From assembly GCF_000275845.1 (NCBI RefSeq), contig NW_006766925.1, positions 146,246 through 210,245 on the forward strand: a stretch of 64,000 nucleotides of DNA, written 5' to 3'. This document shows positions 35,834 through 45,645 of the stretch, piece by piece (the first letter of the stretch is position 1; each line of letters begins with the position of its first letter). Origin of the DNA: Dichomitus squalens LYAD-421 SS1. Lineage: Eukaryota; Basidiomycota; Agaricomycetes; Polyporales; Polyporaceae. Below the pieces are notes generated by a model. It did no database searches. It was not told the origin of the DNA and saw only the letters and a list, made by a program, of their open reading frames with translations. Both the position numbers and the translations under genes were made by a program.

Positions 35834-36419
35834 ATGTCCAGCTCTTCGAGGCCGACGGAGACTGAAGTCTTTGCGCTTGTCGCATTTCTCCGCGATCAAG
35901 ACCTGTCCTCAAACCCGATACTGCATGGTCTGTTGCAGCGCTTGGAGCGTTCCGTCCAGCGCAATCATGATGCGACCCGGTATCCTACGCCCCCTGTTGA
36001 AGGCAGCCAGGGTCAGCTTCCTGAAGAGGTAGGCTTTCCAAGTCGTCTTTTTGATACAGTTCAATTCATAGACACGACATGTTGTGCTCGACCCTCAGGA
36101 CAAAACGAACAAAGGCCCTAAACGCAAAAGATCAGCGTCCGCGTCGTGGCGTTGCGAACCTCAACCACCGTCAGAACAGCCCAACGGGCGAGGAGCGCCA
36201 ACACAGTCGGTGTTTGCTCTCCACATGGCCGGCCCTCAAGCTATCGCTTCTATAGGGAACTTCACGTTTCGCTACGCAGGCCCTCAGACGACTGACGAGC
36301 AAGACGACTCTTGTGGTCCTATGACTGTGAACCAAACCTGTGCGACAGAGGAGACGAAAGACGTGCTTCCGACCGAAACTTCGAGATGGAGCAAGCGTCG
36401 GCGTACACGAGTCGATTGA
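35834..36419 (+). CDS. Unrecognised small nuclear-like protein
   Basis: Two exons (35834-36028 and 36099-36419) joined over a 70-base intron give 171 residues. The N-terminal half is predicted helical (ETEVFALVAFLRDQDLSSN and HGLLQRLERSVQRN). The second exon opens with a basic KGPKRKRSAS patch and ends in WSKRRRTRVD; both look like nuclear localisation signals. No known domain is seen. Gene neighbours give no clue. It could be a small DNA-associated or regulatory protein, which is inference from composition only. Confidence 0.55.
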
Positions 36420-36805
36420 CAGACAAATTGGTATATACTTAGTTGCACAACGGGTCGTGCGTCTTTGCTACTGCTTTGACAGTTTCACGCCTACTTCTTG
36501 ACACGCTTTCAGGCTTTCTCATTCTATGCAACGCCACGCTGGAATCGACGTCCAATAATTACCACTGCAACCGCGCCTTTGAGTCCTATTTTGGTTGTAC
36601 GTACGTACTCGTAGGACCCCCGCTGCCGCAGATCCCCTCTCCAAGACTTGTGGGAAGCGTTGGATTACACGCGTGGCAGAAAGAGCTCTTCATGGGAGTG
36701 GAGAGGCCGTATGCTGAGTTTTGAGAGCAACGGATGTTCGATGCGTCGCTGGTTAGGCTGTATAATCCCTCTTGGTAGGACATTGATTGGGAGCGTGCAG
36801 TTCGA
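36420..36805. other. Intergenic stretch before the tRNA gene
   Basis: A short open frame (36443-36724) has no start context, motif or intron support and is not called. Nothing else was recognised. Confidence 0.45.
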
Positions 36806-36889
36806 GGCCTAATGGTCTAGAAGTATGATTCTCGCTTTGGGTTAAGTCACGTGTGCGAGAGGTCCTGGGTTCAATTCCCAGTTAGGCCC
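36806..36889 (+). tRNA. tRNA-Pro (anticodon TGG) with a 12-base intron
   Basis: The acceptor strands GGCCTAA (36806-36812) and TTAGGCC (36882-36888) pair fully, with C at 36889 as discriminator. The anticodon stem ctcgc (36831-36835) pairs with gcgag (36855-36859). The loop gives anticodon TGG at 36838-36840. An intron of 12 bases (36842-36853) sits at the standard position, one base 3' of the anticodon. The T arm has ctgggttcaattcccag, perfectly paired. A run of T (ttttttg, from 36902) serves as pol III terminator. Confidence 0.95.
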
Positions 36890-37075
36890 CGATATTTTGC
36901 CCTTTTTTGTTCGGTGTTGAGGAGTTCTATGAGATAAGAGATATCTCAACCGTTCTCTACGCTCAGAATCGCTCAACGGAACGTGCGGAGGCAGCATGTA
37001 ATTGAAGCAACACCTTGACTGTCAGAGTCTGTAATAGACGCCCAGGCCTCTTCCCTGTTGCATACTGCGCTCGCC

Positions 37076-38432
37076 TCACCATGCGTGATAACCTCCGCTG
37101 ACAAAGAAGCTAATGGTTCGTCAATGTTAGCACGCTGTCCAGAGCGACTGTGAGCCTCAAGACGCACTCGCTTCCCGTACAGAACGAGCTTGCGTCGCTT
37201 GCAAGCCACACAGCGACCCCTCGGAGCTCGTCGGGACGTCCAATCCGCGCGAGTGGGTGCTGCTCGATCCACTTCTCCTCCAAATCAGGACGCATGGCAA
37301 GGAACTGGGCCGTCATTCTGTCAGATGTCAGACACGTTAACCCAGACTGAATGGGGTATGGAACCTAGTCGAGGGTACGTACCTGGTGTTTATCGAGGCA
37401 GGGCTGACTGTGTTGACTCGGATATTCTGAGGGCCCAGCTCACAGGCCATGCTGCGCGCCATCTGAAGTACGGCTGACTTCGACGTGTTGTACGACGTCC
37501 ATGAATGGCCCTAACAGCCGAAGAAGATGCTAGGTGTTCAAGAGCCGGAAGTATGCATGAGCTTGCTCACCTTATTCCCTCCATGCCCGCAGATGCTGGC
37601 CATCATGATGATGCTTCCTCCTTTCCCGAAACGCTCCATTTGTTGGCCAGCTGCTTGCGCCGTGAACAGTACGCCGTTGATGTTGACGTCATGAACCTGG
37701 TACAGATGCTTCATCTACATCGACATCACGCTAGGCTGTAACTTCGCTTGCCTGCTTGAATTGCTTCTCAGGGTACGTCAAACACGGTGTATCGCTCTTC
37801 AGTATACCCGCGGCAGCGATGCATACGTCCAATCGTCCTTCCCGATCACCAATTGTCTTTCCGATCGTCCACATCGCTTCCTGACCTCATGGAATCTTGG
37901 TGAGCACCCTTTTCACTCAGATTGGTTAGATACCCACCTGATCAGTTACATCGCCGCTGATGTACTCCAGCCTGCCCTCGCCACCCGTCCCTTTCAGCTT
38001 CTTCGCAAACTCGTTAACCTTCATCCACTCCTCTCCAGGCGTCTGGGGCAAATCTAGACAATACACGGACCGCGCTCCTGCTTCGACGAGCGCGAGGGCC
38101 ATCTCGAGCCCTATTCCTCGATTGGCACCCGAGACGAGCGCGACATGGTCCGCGAGAGAGAACTCATTAGCGAAGATGGTCGGCGTCGGCTCTGTCCGAG
38201 TTTAGCTATCAGGATCGTAGGCACTTAAGGGAGGTACCGATGAGTGCGTACCAGCCGTCGGGGATGCTTCCAGTGCTCGAGCAACACCCACTCGTCCGTA
38301 GGGAGGAAGTGGGCCGGTTAGGTGTCCAAGCGCTGTATGGGTAGATGCAGTGGTCGAGAACGGAGGGCGCGAGCAAAAGGGCGCTCTGAGCCGCGAAGTG
38401 ATAGTGCAAATGCTCCTGAAGTTGGTAATCAT
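37076..38432 (-). CDS. SDR copy A1: short-chain dehydrogenase/reductase, D-arabinitol dehydrogenase-like
   Basis: Seven exons (38252-38432, 37938-38191, 37752-37880, 37571-37696, 37383-37510, 37168-37317, 37076-37109) give 333 residues. The nucleotide-binding motif is SGANRGIG (about 81-88); the catalytic Tyr and Lys are in YNTSK (about 237-241). The C-terminus SDFFVSGGYHAW is that of the D-arabinitol 2-dehydrogenase / sorbose reductase group, so a polyol or ketose is the likely substrate (inference). The first 60 residues are rich in Arg, Ser and Thr and lack acid residues, as in a mitochondrial targeting sequence. An in-frame TAG falls inside intron 1 and does not break the gene. Intron 3 uses a GC donor (CAG/gcaagc). 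Exon 2 is identical to that of copy A3 apart from its last bases at the 3' end. Confidence 0.9.
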
Positions 38433-38879
38433 ACTGAAGAGCTAAAACTTGCAGGGGGCAGCGTGAACGCAAGGTCGTCGTTGCAAATATATATATATTC
38501 CGACGCTCCTGGGCTTCCTTCTTCTCCTCTTGGAGCTCTCCGGCACTCCGTGGACAAGAGAACGCAAGAATGCCGAGGAGGGCTTGCTAGTGCTCGTCAC
38601 GGGAGTCCCATTTGCCCCCTAACGTGAGACTTAGTATATCTGTACGTACCCTTACGTCTCTTCCTAACTTCTTCATTCTACAGCGACGTTACATTGAACA
38701 TCGATCTCTCACGTGAACCAGAAGAGGTTTTTGCGCGACTCAGATCGCATCCAAGAAGTGGACATTCGGCGGGCTTACTAACAATTGATCTCGTGCTCTC
38801 GAGCAAGAAGCGACTGCGAGGTTTGGGCCCGTACTATGCAAATGTATTTCTTGACTGAGGTAACTTTGCACTAATTGTA
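38433..38879. promoter_or_regulatory. A1 upstream region, duplicated upstream of A2
   Basis: This segment just upstream of A1 is similar to the one upstream of A2 (40800-41260): shared pieces include a tata-rich word, gacgctcctgggcttcc, and cgatctctcacgtgaacc. It therefore belongs to the duplicated unit and is likely to carry the A-type promoter. Confidence 0.55.
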
Positions 38880-39265
38880 TAGCTAGTGCTGCCTCCTGTC
38901 ACCAGCGCGAGGTGTCTCCACAGATTCATCAGGAAACGATACGTCACTCATTCCCTACCCGTACAGAACGAGCTTGCATCGCTCGCTCGCCACGTTCATC
39001 GGCCCTTTCACACCATCCAAGCGGATTACCCTCTGAGAATCGCTTCCCTAGCTCCAGAATCTATGAGGATCTTATGCTAGTATCAACGTAGCAGCCGCAC
39101 ATTAGTATGTTCATGAGTTGGCCCACGTGTGACTGATAATGAACTGACCTTGTATCCTTGGACCTTGGGCTCAGAAAGTTCACCCTGGTCTGATGGGCGC
39201 ACAATTGGCATGCAAGGCCGCCGGCCATTGATAGGACGATACCCTTGAAGCACTGGTACGCTGTC
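38880..39265 (-). pseudogene. Relic of SDR type B (3' exons)
   Basis: Read on the minus strand, this stretch matches exons 5-7 of the intact type-B gene at 44261-45645. It keeps pieces equivalent to [17 protein letters not shown] (here LACQLCAHQTRVNFLSP) and the ASDASSF region, but with frame breaks, lost splice sites and no 5' exons. It lies between A1 and A2, in the position the intact B gene has relative to A3. It is a decayed copy, not an expressed gene. Confidence 0.75.
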
Positions 39266-39423
39266 CTCATCCCGTATTTCGAGTTCAAGCACGTGGAAAT
39301 GAATGATCGCACTATGTTACAATGTCGCAGCCTGGTCGTCGCCCGGACTTCGATCTCAGCTCTCAGACTGCACCTTGACTTCTTTCTCTTTCTTCCTTAC
39401 CTTCCCTCGCAAACGCCCTTGCT

Positions 39424-40799
39424 TCACCATGCTTGATAGCCCCCACTCACGAAGAAGCTGGAGATCCGCTCTCGTTAGCACATTATGTTAACTGGATGTG
39501 AGTTTGGACAGGACACGCACTCGCTTCCCGTGCAGAACGAACTTGCGTCGCTTGCGAGCCACACGGCCGCGCCTCGTAGCTCGTCAGGACGTCCAATCCG
39601 CCCTAGTGGGTGTTGTTCAACCCACATTTCCTCCACCTCGGGGCGCGTCGCTAGGAACTGGCCCGTCATACTGTTAGGTGGAATATGCGCGGATCCCACC
39701 CTCTGTCAGCCAATCACTCGCGGTTCCATGTGCAGAGAATGGCGTACCTGGTATTGATATATGCTGGGCTGATAGTATTCACCCGGATCCTTTGAGGGCC
39801 AAGTTCGCATGCCATACTACGTGCCATTTGAAGGACGGCGGATTTGGACGTGTTGTACGATGTCCATGGATGACCCTAGCATGACACGAGTAAGCACCTA
39901 CCGAAGCGCGAATCAGGTGAGAGCAAGCCCACCTTGTTTGCACCATGTCCAGAAATACTAGCGATCATAATGATACTCCCTCCATTCCCGAATCGCTGCA
40001 TTTGCTGACCGGCTGCCTGAGCAGTGAAGAGCACGCCGTTCACGTTCACGTCGATAACCTGTTGCAGGTGTTTCTTATTAGTCTTCAGTATTATCTAGGG
40101 ATACAATACCTGCTTGCCTGCTTGAATTGCTTCCCAGGATACGTCAAACACGGTGTGTCGCCCTTGAGTATACCAGCAGCAGCGATGCATACATCCAATC
40201 GTCCTTCCCGGTCACCGATTGTCTTTCCGATCTTCCACATGGCCTCCTATCCTCGCCAACACTCGGTAAGCAACGTCACTAGCTACACCCTCTGCTGTAC
40301 TGACCTGGTCTGTTACATCGCCACTGATGTATTCCAGCCTTCCCTCCCCGCCCGTTCCTTTCAACTTCTTCGCAAACTTGTTCACCTTCGTCCATTCCTC
40401 CCCCGGTCCTCCAGGTATGTCGAGACAATACACCGCGCGGGCCCCAGCCTCGACGAGTACGAGAGCCATCTCTAGCCCGATGCCCCGATTCGCACCCGAG
40501 ACGAGCGCGACGCGGTCCGCGAGAGAGAACTCATTAGCGAAGATGGTCGGCGTCGGCTCTGTCCGCGGTTGGATATCAGAATCGTAGGCACTGAATGGAG
40601 GTACCGAAGAGTGCGTACCCGTGCTTGGGGATGCTTCCAATGCTCGAGCAACGCCCACTCGTCCGTAGGGAGGAAGTGGGCCGGTTAGCTGTCCACGCGC
40701 CGTATGGGTGGATGCAGTGGTCGAGAACGGAGGGCGCGAGCAAAAGGGCGCTCTAAGCCGCGAAGTGATAGTGCAAATGCTCCTGAAGTTGGTAATCAT
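39424..40799 (-). CDS. SDR copy A2
   Basis: Exons 40619-40799, 40305-40558, 40118-40246, 39933-40058, 39748-39875, 39521-39670 and 39424-39457 have exactly the same seven lengths as copy A1 and give 333 residues. [13 protein letters not shown] and a C-terminal [12 protein letters not shown] are intact. Its first exon and the 50 bases upstream of the start are very close to A1, but exon 2 differs from A1/A3 at many sites (DIPGGPGEEW against [10 protein letters not shown]). The intron-3 donor is again GC. Changes between copies in the substrate-loop region after exon 5 ([16 protein letters not shown] against MTAQFLAMRPDLEEKW) may alter specificity. Confidence 0.9.
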
Positions 40800-41261
40800 A
40801 CTGAAGAGCTAAAGGTGACTGTAGGAACCAGCGCGAATGCAAGGTTTTCGTTGCAGCTATATATCATATGACGCTCCTGGGCTTCCTCTTTCCCCGCTTG
40901 GAGCTCTCTGGCACCCCGCGGACGTGGGGATGAAAGAACGCGGAGGAGGGTTTGCCGGTGCTCGTCACGGGAGTCGCGTTTGTACCCTAACGTGAGACTT
41001 TGTATCTCAGTAAGGTACCCTTACGTCTCTTCCTGACTTCTTCACTCTGCGGTAACGTCACATTCAACATCGATTTCTCACGTGAACCAGAAGAGGTTCA
41101 TGTGCGACGAAGATGGCATCCAAGAAGTGCAACCTCAGCAGGTATACTGACAATTGATCTCCTACTCTCAAGCAAGAAGCGATTGCGAGGTTTGGGCCTG
41201 TGCTGTGCAATTGCATCTCTTGCTTGACTTTGATTAGGTTCGCACTGAATCTATAGTTGAT

Positions 41262-41531
41262 GCTGTCTTGTGTCACCACGCTTGCGCTGGTAATCGTCAC
41301 CGACGGTCATATACGGATGAACCAGATTACTTTAGTGTCCACAGATTCGTGTGGGAACAAAGAGTCCCTCATTATCCGCCTCACAGAACGAGTTTGCATC
41401 GCTCGCTCGCCACATACCCACATTGTGTAGTTCATCTGACCTTTCACAATGTCCAAGCGGATTACCCTCCAAGAATCGCTTCCCTAGCTCTAGAATCTTC
41501 AAGGACCTCATGCTAATGTCAATGTAGCAGC
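41262..41531 (-). pseudogene. Relic of SDR type B, interrupted by an insertion
   Basis: On the minus strand this corresponds to the type-B exon 6-7 region, with the same degenerate blocks as the relic at 38880-39265 (for example acgagtttgcatcgctcgct and aagcggattaccctc on the plus strand). The homology stops at a perfect inverted repeat centred on 41531; the matching upstream part resumes at about 42184, after roughly 650 foreign bases. Confidence 0.7.
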
Positions 41532-41558
41532 CTGCTACATTGACATTAGCATGAGGTC
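41504..41558. repeat. Perfect 27-base inverted repeat with 1-base spacer
   Basis: Left arm 41504-41530 and right arm 41532-41558 are exact reverse complements (gacctcatgctaatgtc... and its mirror), separated by a single C. The left arm is ordinary type-B relic sequence, so the right arm is a newly made inverted copy of it at the junction with the inserted segment. Such a near-palindrome could extrude as a cruciform. Confidence 0.97.
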
Positions 41559-42183
41559 TAGGTGTGTTCATTCTGTTTGACCTCTCCCCGCCTGCCCCGT
41601 TGAGTCACCGTGAACTCCATGGGTGCAGCACGAACTGGGTGCTCTCCTCGCGTGCGCGTAAGTTCCTCCATCCCTTGTCGTCGTGTACACTTCCTGTTCG
41701 TGTGTGATATCCATGTTCTCCAGTAAGTACATGCAGTAGCACTGGACTAACATCGCAATTCCTGTTTCGAACTATTGTTCCTTCGCCGCTCCTTCTCCCT
41801 ACCCTCTATTAGTATATACATCAATAGCCTATCCCGGATGCCTAGTTTGTCCTGTAGATCCGTCTCACCTAGCCATAGATATAGTTGTTGTGTCATGTTG
41901 TACTAGAGTTGTACTAAAGTATATGAATGTTCAATACAATTGCGTGTCCCCATTTGTAATGTGTAATGACAATATATATATGACTCTAAAATGAGTGTAC
42001 GATTATTGAAATAAGAGCGGCGTAAGAGGGCATTCTTGATCCATTTGCGCAGCGCACTTATTGACATAATGGCCATCTATTCGGCAGCTCATTAGGACGG
42101 GACTAAGCTAATGAGACTAATGCCCTAATCGGCCTAATTGAGGGTAATTATCCCTCATTAGCAAGTGCAGTTTTTCCTGATGA
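41532..42183. mobile_element. About 650-base insertion in the type-B relic, origin unknown
   Basis: This block is absent from the homologous relic between A1 and A2. It is AT-richer than its flanks (several atatat runs near 41970), has no open frame of note, begins with the inverted copy of flanking sequence described above, and ends with a hairpin region (42107-42162). It may be a non-autonomous element, a solo LTR fragment or filler DNA from a break-repair event. No terminal duplication of target bases was clear. Confidence 0.45.
42107..42162. repeat. Inverted repeat gctaatgag / ctcattagc
   Basis: Nine-base perfect arms (42107-42115 and 42154-42162) enclose 38 bases that themselves contain a gaggg/ccctc foldback around taattat. 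It lies about 20 bases inside the right edge of the inserted block and may be a terminal structure of that element. Confidence 0.7.
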
Positions 42184-42310
42184 GGGGCCACACTTCAGTA
42201 GGTGCATGAGATGGCCCACGTGTAACTGATAATGAACTGACCTTGTATTCCTGGAACTCGAGCTCAGAGACTTCACCGTGGTCCGATGGGAGGACAATTA
42301 CGAGTTTCGA
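42184..42310 (-). pseudogene. Continuation of the interrupted type-B relic
   Basis: On the plus strand, tgataatgaactgaccttgt and neighbouring blocks match both the relic at 39100-39230 and, more weakly, exon 5 of the intact B gene (44560-44640). It is the upstream half of the relic broken by the insertion. No usable reading frame remains. Confidence 0.65.
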
Positions 42311-42443
42311 GTTAAAGCATGCGGAAATAAATGGTTCCACTATGTTACAATATCGCAGCCTGGTCCTTGCCCGGACTTCGCTCTCAGCTCGCGGACTGCG
42401 CCTTGACCTCTTTCTCTTTCTTCTCCGGTGACCTACCCTTGCT

Positions 42444-43819
42444 TCACCATGCCTGATAACCCCCACTCACTATGAAGCTGGAGATCCGCCATCGTTAGCA
42501 AATTATGGTCAACTGAATGTGAGATGGGGCGGGACACGCACTCGCTTCCCGTGCAGAACGAACTTGCGTCACTTGCGAGCCACACGGCCGCGCCTCGTAG
42601 CTCGTCGGGACGTCCAATCCGCCCTAGTGGGTGTTGTTCAGCCCACACCGCCTCCAGCTCCGGGCGCGTCGCCAGGAACTGGCCCGTCATGCTAGTATAT
42701 AATCATGCGCGGATCCCAGCCTCCGTCAGCCAATCACTCGTGGTTCCATGTGCAGAGAATGGCATACCTGGTATTGATATATGCTGGGCTAATAGTATTC
42801 ACCCGGATCCTTTGAGGGCCAAGTTCGCATGCCATACTGCGTGCCATCTGAAGGACGGCTGATTTGGACGTGCTGTACGATACCCATGCATGACCCTAGC
42901 ATGGGACGAAAGCATAGGCATCTAAAGAAGCTCGAATTAGGTGAAAGCCAGCCCACCTTATTTGCAACATGCCCAGAAATACTAGCAATCATGATGATAC
43001 TCCCTCCTTTCCCAAACCGTTGCATTTGCTGACCGGCTGCTTGAGCAGTGAAGAGCACGCCGTTCACGTTCACGTCGAGAATCTGTTGCAGGTGTCTCAT
43101 ATTAGTCTTCATTGCTCCCCGGAGAAAAGACCTACTTGCCTGCTTGAACTGCTTTTCAGGGTACGCCAAGCACGGTGTCTCGCCCTTAAGTATACCAGCA
43201 GCAGCGATGCATATATCCATCCGTCCTTCCCGGTCACCGATTGTCTTTCCGACATTCCACATAGCCTCCTATTATCACCAACACTCGGTATGCGACCTCA
43301 CGCCACACCCTCTGCCGTACTGACCTGATCGGTTACATCGCCGCTGATGTACTCCAGCCTGCCCTCGCCACCCGTCCCTTTCAGCTTCTTCGCAAACTCG
43401 TTAACCTTCATCCACTCCTCTCCAGGCGTCTGGGGCAAATCTAGACAATACACGGACCGCGCTCCTGCTTCGACGAGCGCGAGGGCCATCTCGAGCCCTA
43501 TTCCTCGATTGGCACCCGAGACGAGCGCGACATGGTCCGCGAGAGAGAACTCATTAGCGAAGATGGTCGGCGTCGGCTCTGCCCGCGTTTGGGTATCAGG
43601 ATCGTAGGCACTGAATGGAGGTACCGAGGAATGCGTACCCGCTGTTGGGGATACTTCCAATGCTCGAGCAACGCCCACTCGTCCGTAGGGCGGAAGTGGG
43701 CCGGTTAGCTGTCCAAGCGCTGTATGGGTAGATGCAATGGTGGAGAACGGAAGGCGTGAGCAGCGTCGCGCCCCTAGCTGCGAAGTGATGGAGCGGACAC
43801 CCCTGAATTTGGTAATCAT
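42444..43819 (-). CDS. SDR copy A3 (mosaic of A1-like and A2-like parts)
   Basis: Exons 43639-43819, 43325-43578, 43140-43268, 42957-43082, 42768-42895, 42542-42691 and 42444-42477 again have the common lengths and encode 333 residues. The cofactor motif SGANRGIG is present, the catalytic block is YSTSK, and the end is [12 protein letters not shown]. Exon 2 (43333-43581 including two flanking bases) is identical to A1 over 249 bases, while exons 4-7 and their introns resemble A2. Exon 1 is the most different of the three A copies. The intron-3 donor is a consensus GC site (CAG/gcaagt). Confidence 0.9.
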
Positions 43820-44260
43820 GTTGAAGAGCGTAAGTGTGCAGGGGGCAGCGCTCTTATGAAGCCATAGTTGTACTATATATGCCCGCCGCTCGTGAATAGG
43901 CTGTTTCCCCAGTCGGCACGCTCTAAAACTGCGTGGACAAAAGAATGTGAGAACGCCGAGGCGAGTTCACGATCCTTGTCACGGGAGTCGTATTCGTACT
44001 TCGACAGAAGACCCAATGGCTACAACCGGCGACGCTTCCTAACTTCTTGTTGCTTCAGAGACGTCATATTTATCATCGATCTCTCACATGAGGTTCGAGA
44101 GAGTCCACGTGTATTCCACATCACGACCAAGAACTCCAGCACGCGGTACGCCTTCCCCGCGACCGCGAAGGGGAAGCGATTGCAGAATACAGGCCTGTAC
44201 GGCGTAATTTCGTTACTCTGGTGAAGCTCGCACCGATCGAATATACCCTCTGGTCTTGCG
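43820..44260. other. Region between A3 and the intact B gene
   Basis: It contains the A3 upstream region and the B 3' flank. It is the intact counterpart of the degenerate segments at 38433-38879 and 40800-41260, including catcgatctctcacatgagg near 44077. Confidence 0.5.
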
Positions 44261-45645
44261 TCACCAAGCATGGAGGCCACCACTGACGATTATGCTGATG
44301 AACCATGACTCAGTGGCTCTGCGAAATTGATCAGAAAAGAGGCTTCACTCACTCGCTACCGGTGCAGAAAGAGCTCGCATCGCTCGCAAGCCATGCAACC
44401 ACACCGCGTAACTCATCGGGTCTTCCAATTCTTCCCAGTGGAGCGCGCTCCGAGAGCCGCTTCCCTAGCTCCGGAATCTCCAAGAAGGACGTCATGCTAA
44501 CGTTAGTGCAGCACCGAAGCATACGTTAGTTGCTGAGCTGGCTCAATATGAAGATGTGGAACATTGACCTCGTCTGAATGAATCCTGGACTTAGTGAGTT
44601 CACCCTAATCCGATGTGGGCCCAATTCGCATGCGAGGGTACGAGTCATCGATAGGACGGCACCCTTGGAGGAATGGTACGCTGCGTCGCGCACGTTCGGC
44701 TACAAGGAAGAGAAGAAGGCGCGATGATATCAGAGGGCGGCTCAGTTGGTTGATGAAGGCGTTGACAAGTTAAGCATACCTCCTCCCGTATCTCCATTGA
44801 AACACTTCCAAGGACGCTGGCGATTAAGATGATGCTCCCGCCGTTTTTGAATTGCATCATTTGCTGACCAGCCGCTTGTGCCGTGAACAGGACCCCATTC
44901 GTGTTCACACTCATAACCTGTCAAACAACGTGAGCTATCGTCGTTCCGCAAGGTGTCTTGGATCGGGTCATACCCGTTGGAACTGTTCGCTAGGATGCTC
45001 AAGTCCGGATACGTCTCCCCCAGTGGTGGTCCCTGCCCCGGCCACGCAAACGTCCAACCGACCCTCCCGCCGACCTATGAGTTCTCCGACTTTCCACATG
45101 CCTTCCTACAAGCAGCGCCTCCGATGATCAATTCCACCATCTACTTCATGATTGAAGGTAGTACGCTTACCTGATTGGTAACATCCTGGTTGATATACTC
45201 GAGCTTCCCTCGTCCCAACCTCTCCACGAAGCTGTGTACCTTCGTCCAGTCTTCTCCGGGCTCTTTCTGGAAGTCGACACAGTATACGGTCCGCGCCCCG
45301 GCTTCGGCGAGCGTCAGCGCAGTCTCCAGGCCAATCCCACGGTTGGCTCCTGTCACGAGTGCAATGCGGTCCGTGAGCGAGAACTCCTTCGTGAAGAGCG
45401 TCGACTCCGTAGCTGATGGCCGCGCTGATTAGCTCGAGGGGCATGTAGGGATGGAGAATGAGTGGAAACATACGGGTAGAGGGAGACTCGAGGATACGTG
45501 CAACGCCGACGGCGCCGTATGCAGGGAGCGGGCCTGTTAGGCGTCTGTCGGCGGAGGGACTGCATGAGCTGCTGGAGAAATGTGCGGAGAGTTTGCGTGC
45601 AGGCCGAGAGAAGGCCGGTGGGAAGCGTCGTGTGACCGGCAACAT
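44261..45645 (-). CDS. SDR type B: intact fourth short-chain dehydrogenase/reductase
   Basis: Seven exons (45474-45645, 45171-45412, 44974-45105, 44780-44917, 44569-44699, 44353-44496, 44261-44294) give 330 residues. It has the same exon plan as the A genes but clearly different sequence: VTGANRGIG for the cofactor site, YHSSK for catalysis (about 236-240), [18 protein letters not shown], and the end [12 protein letters not shown]. The loop after exon 5 ([19 protein letters not shown]) is shorter than in A, so substrate range probably differs. All introns here use GT donors, unlike A-type intron 3. The N-terminus ([20 protein letters not shown]) again looks like a mitochondrial presequence. 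It is the likely parent type of the two relics. Confidence 0.9.

Noticed and set aside
38202..38251. In-frame stop in the first part of SDR copy A1, suggesting a pseudogene
   Set aside because: The stop lies in a 60-nt segment with gtacgc and ggacag ends that is present, spliced in the same phase, in all three A copies. Removing it restores the full protein.
37076..45645. Biosynthetic gene cluster
   Set aside because: Four SDR genes are present but no backbone enzyme, P450, transporter or regulator lies nearby, so this is a tandem gene family rather than a secondary-metabolite cluster.
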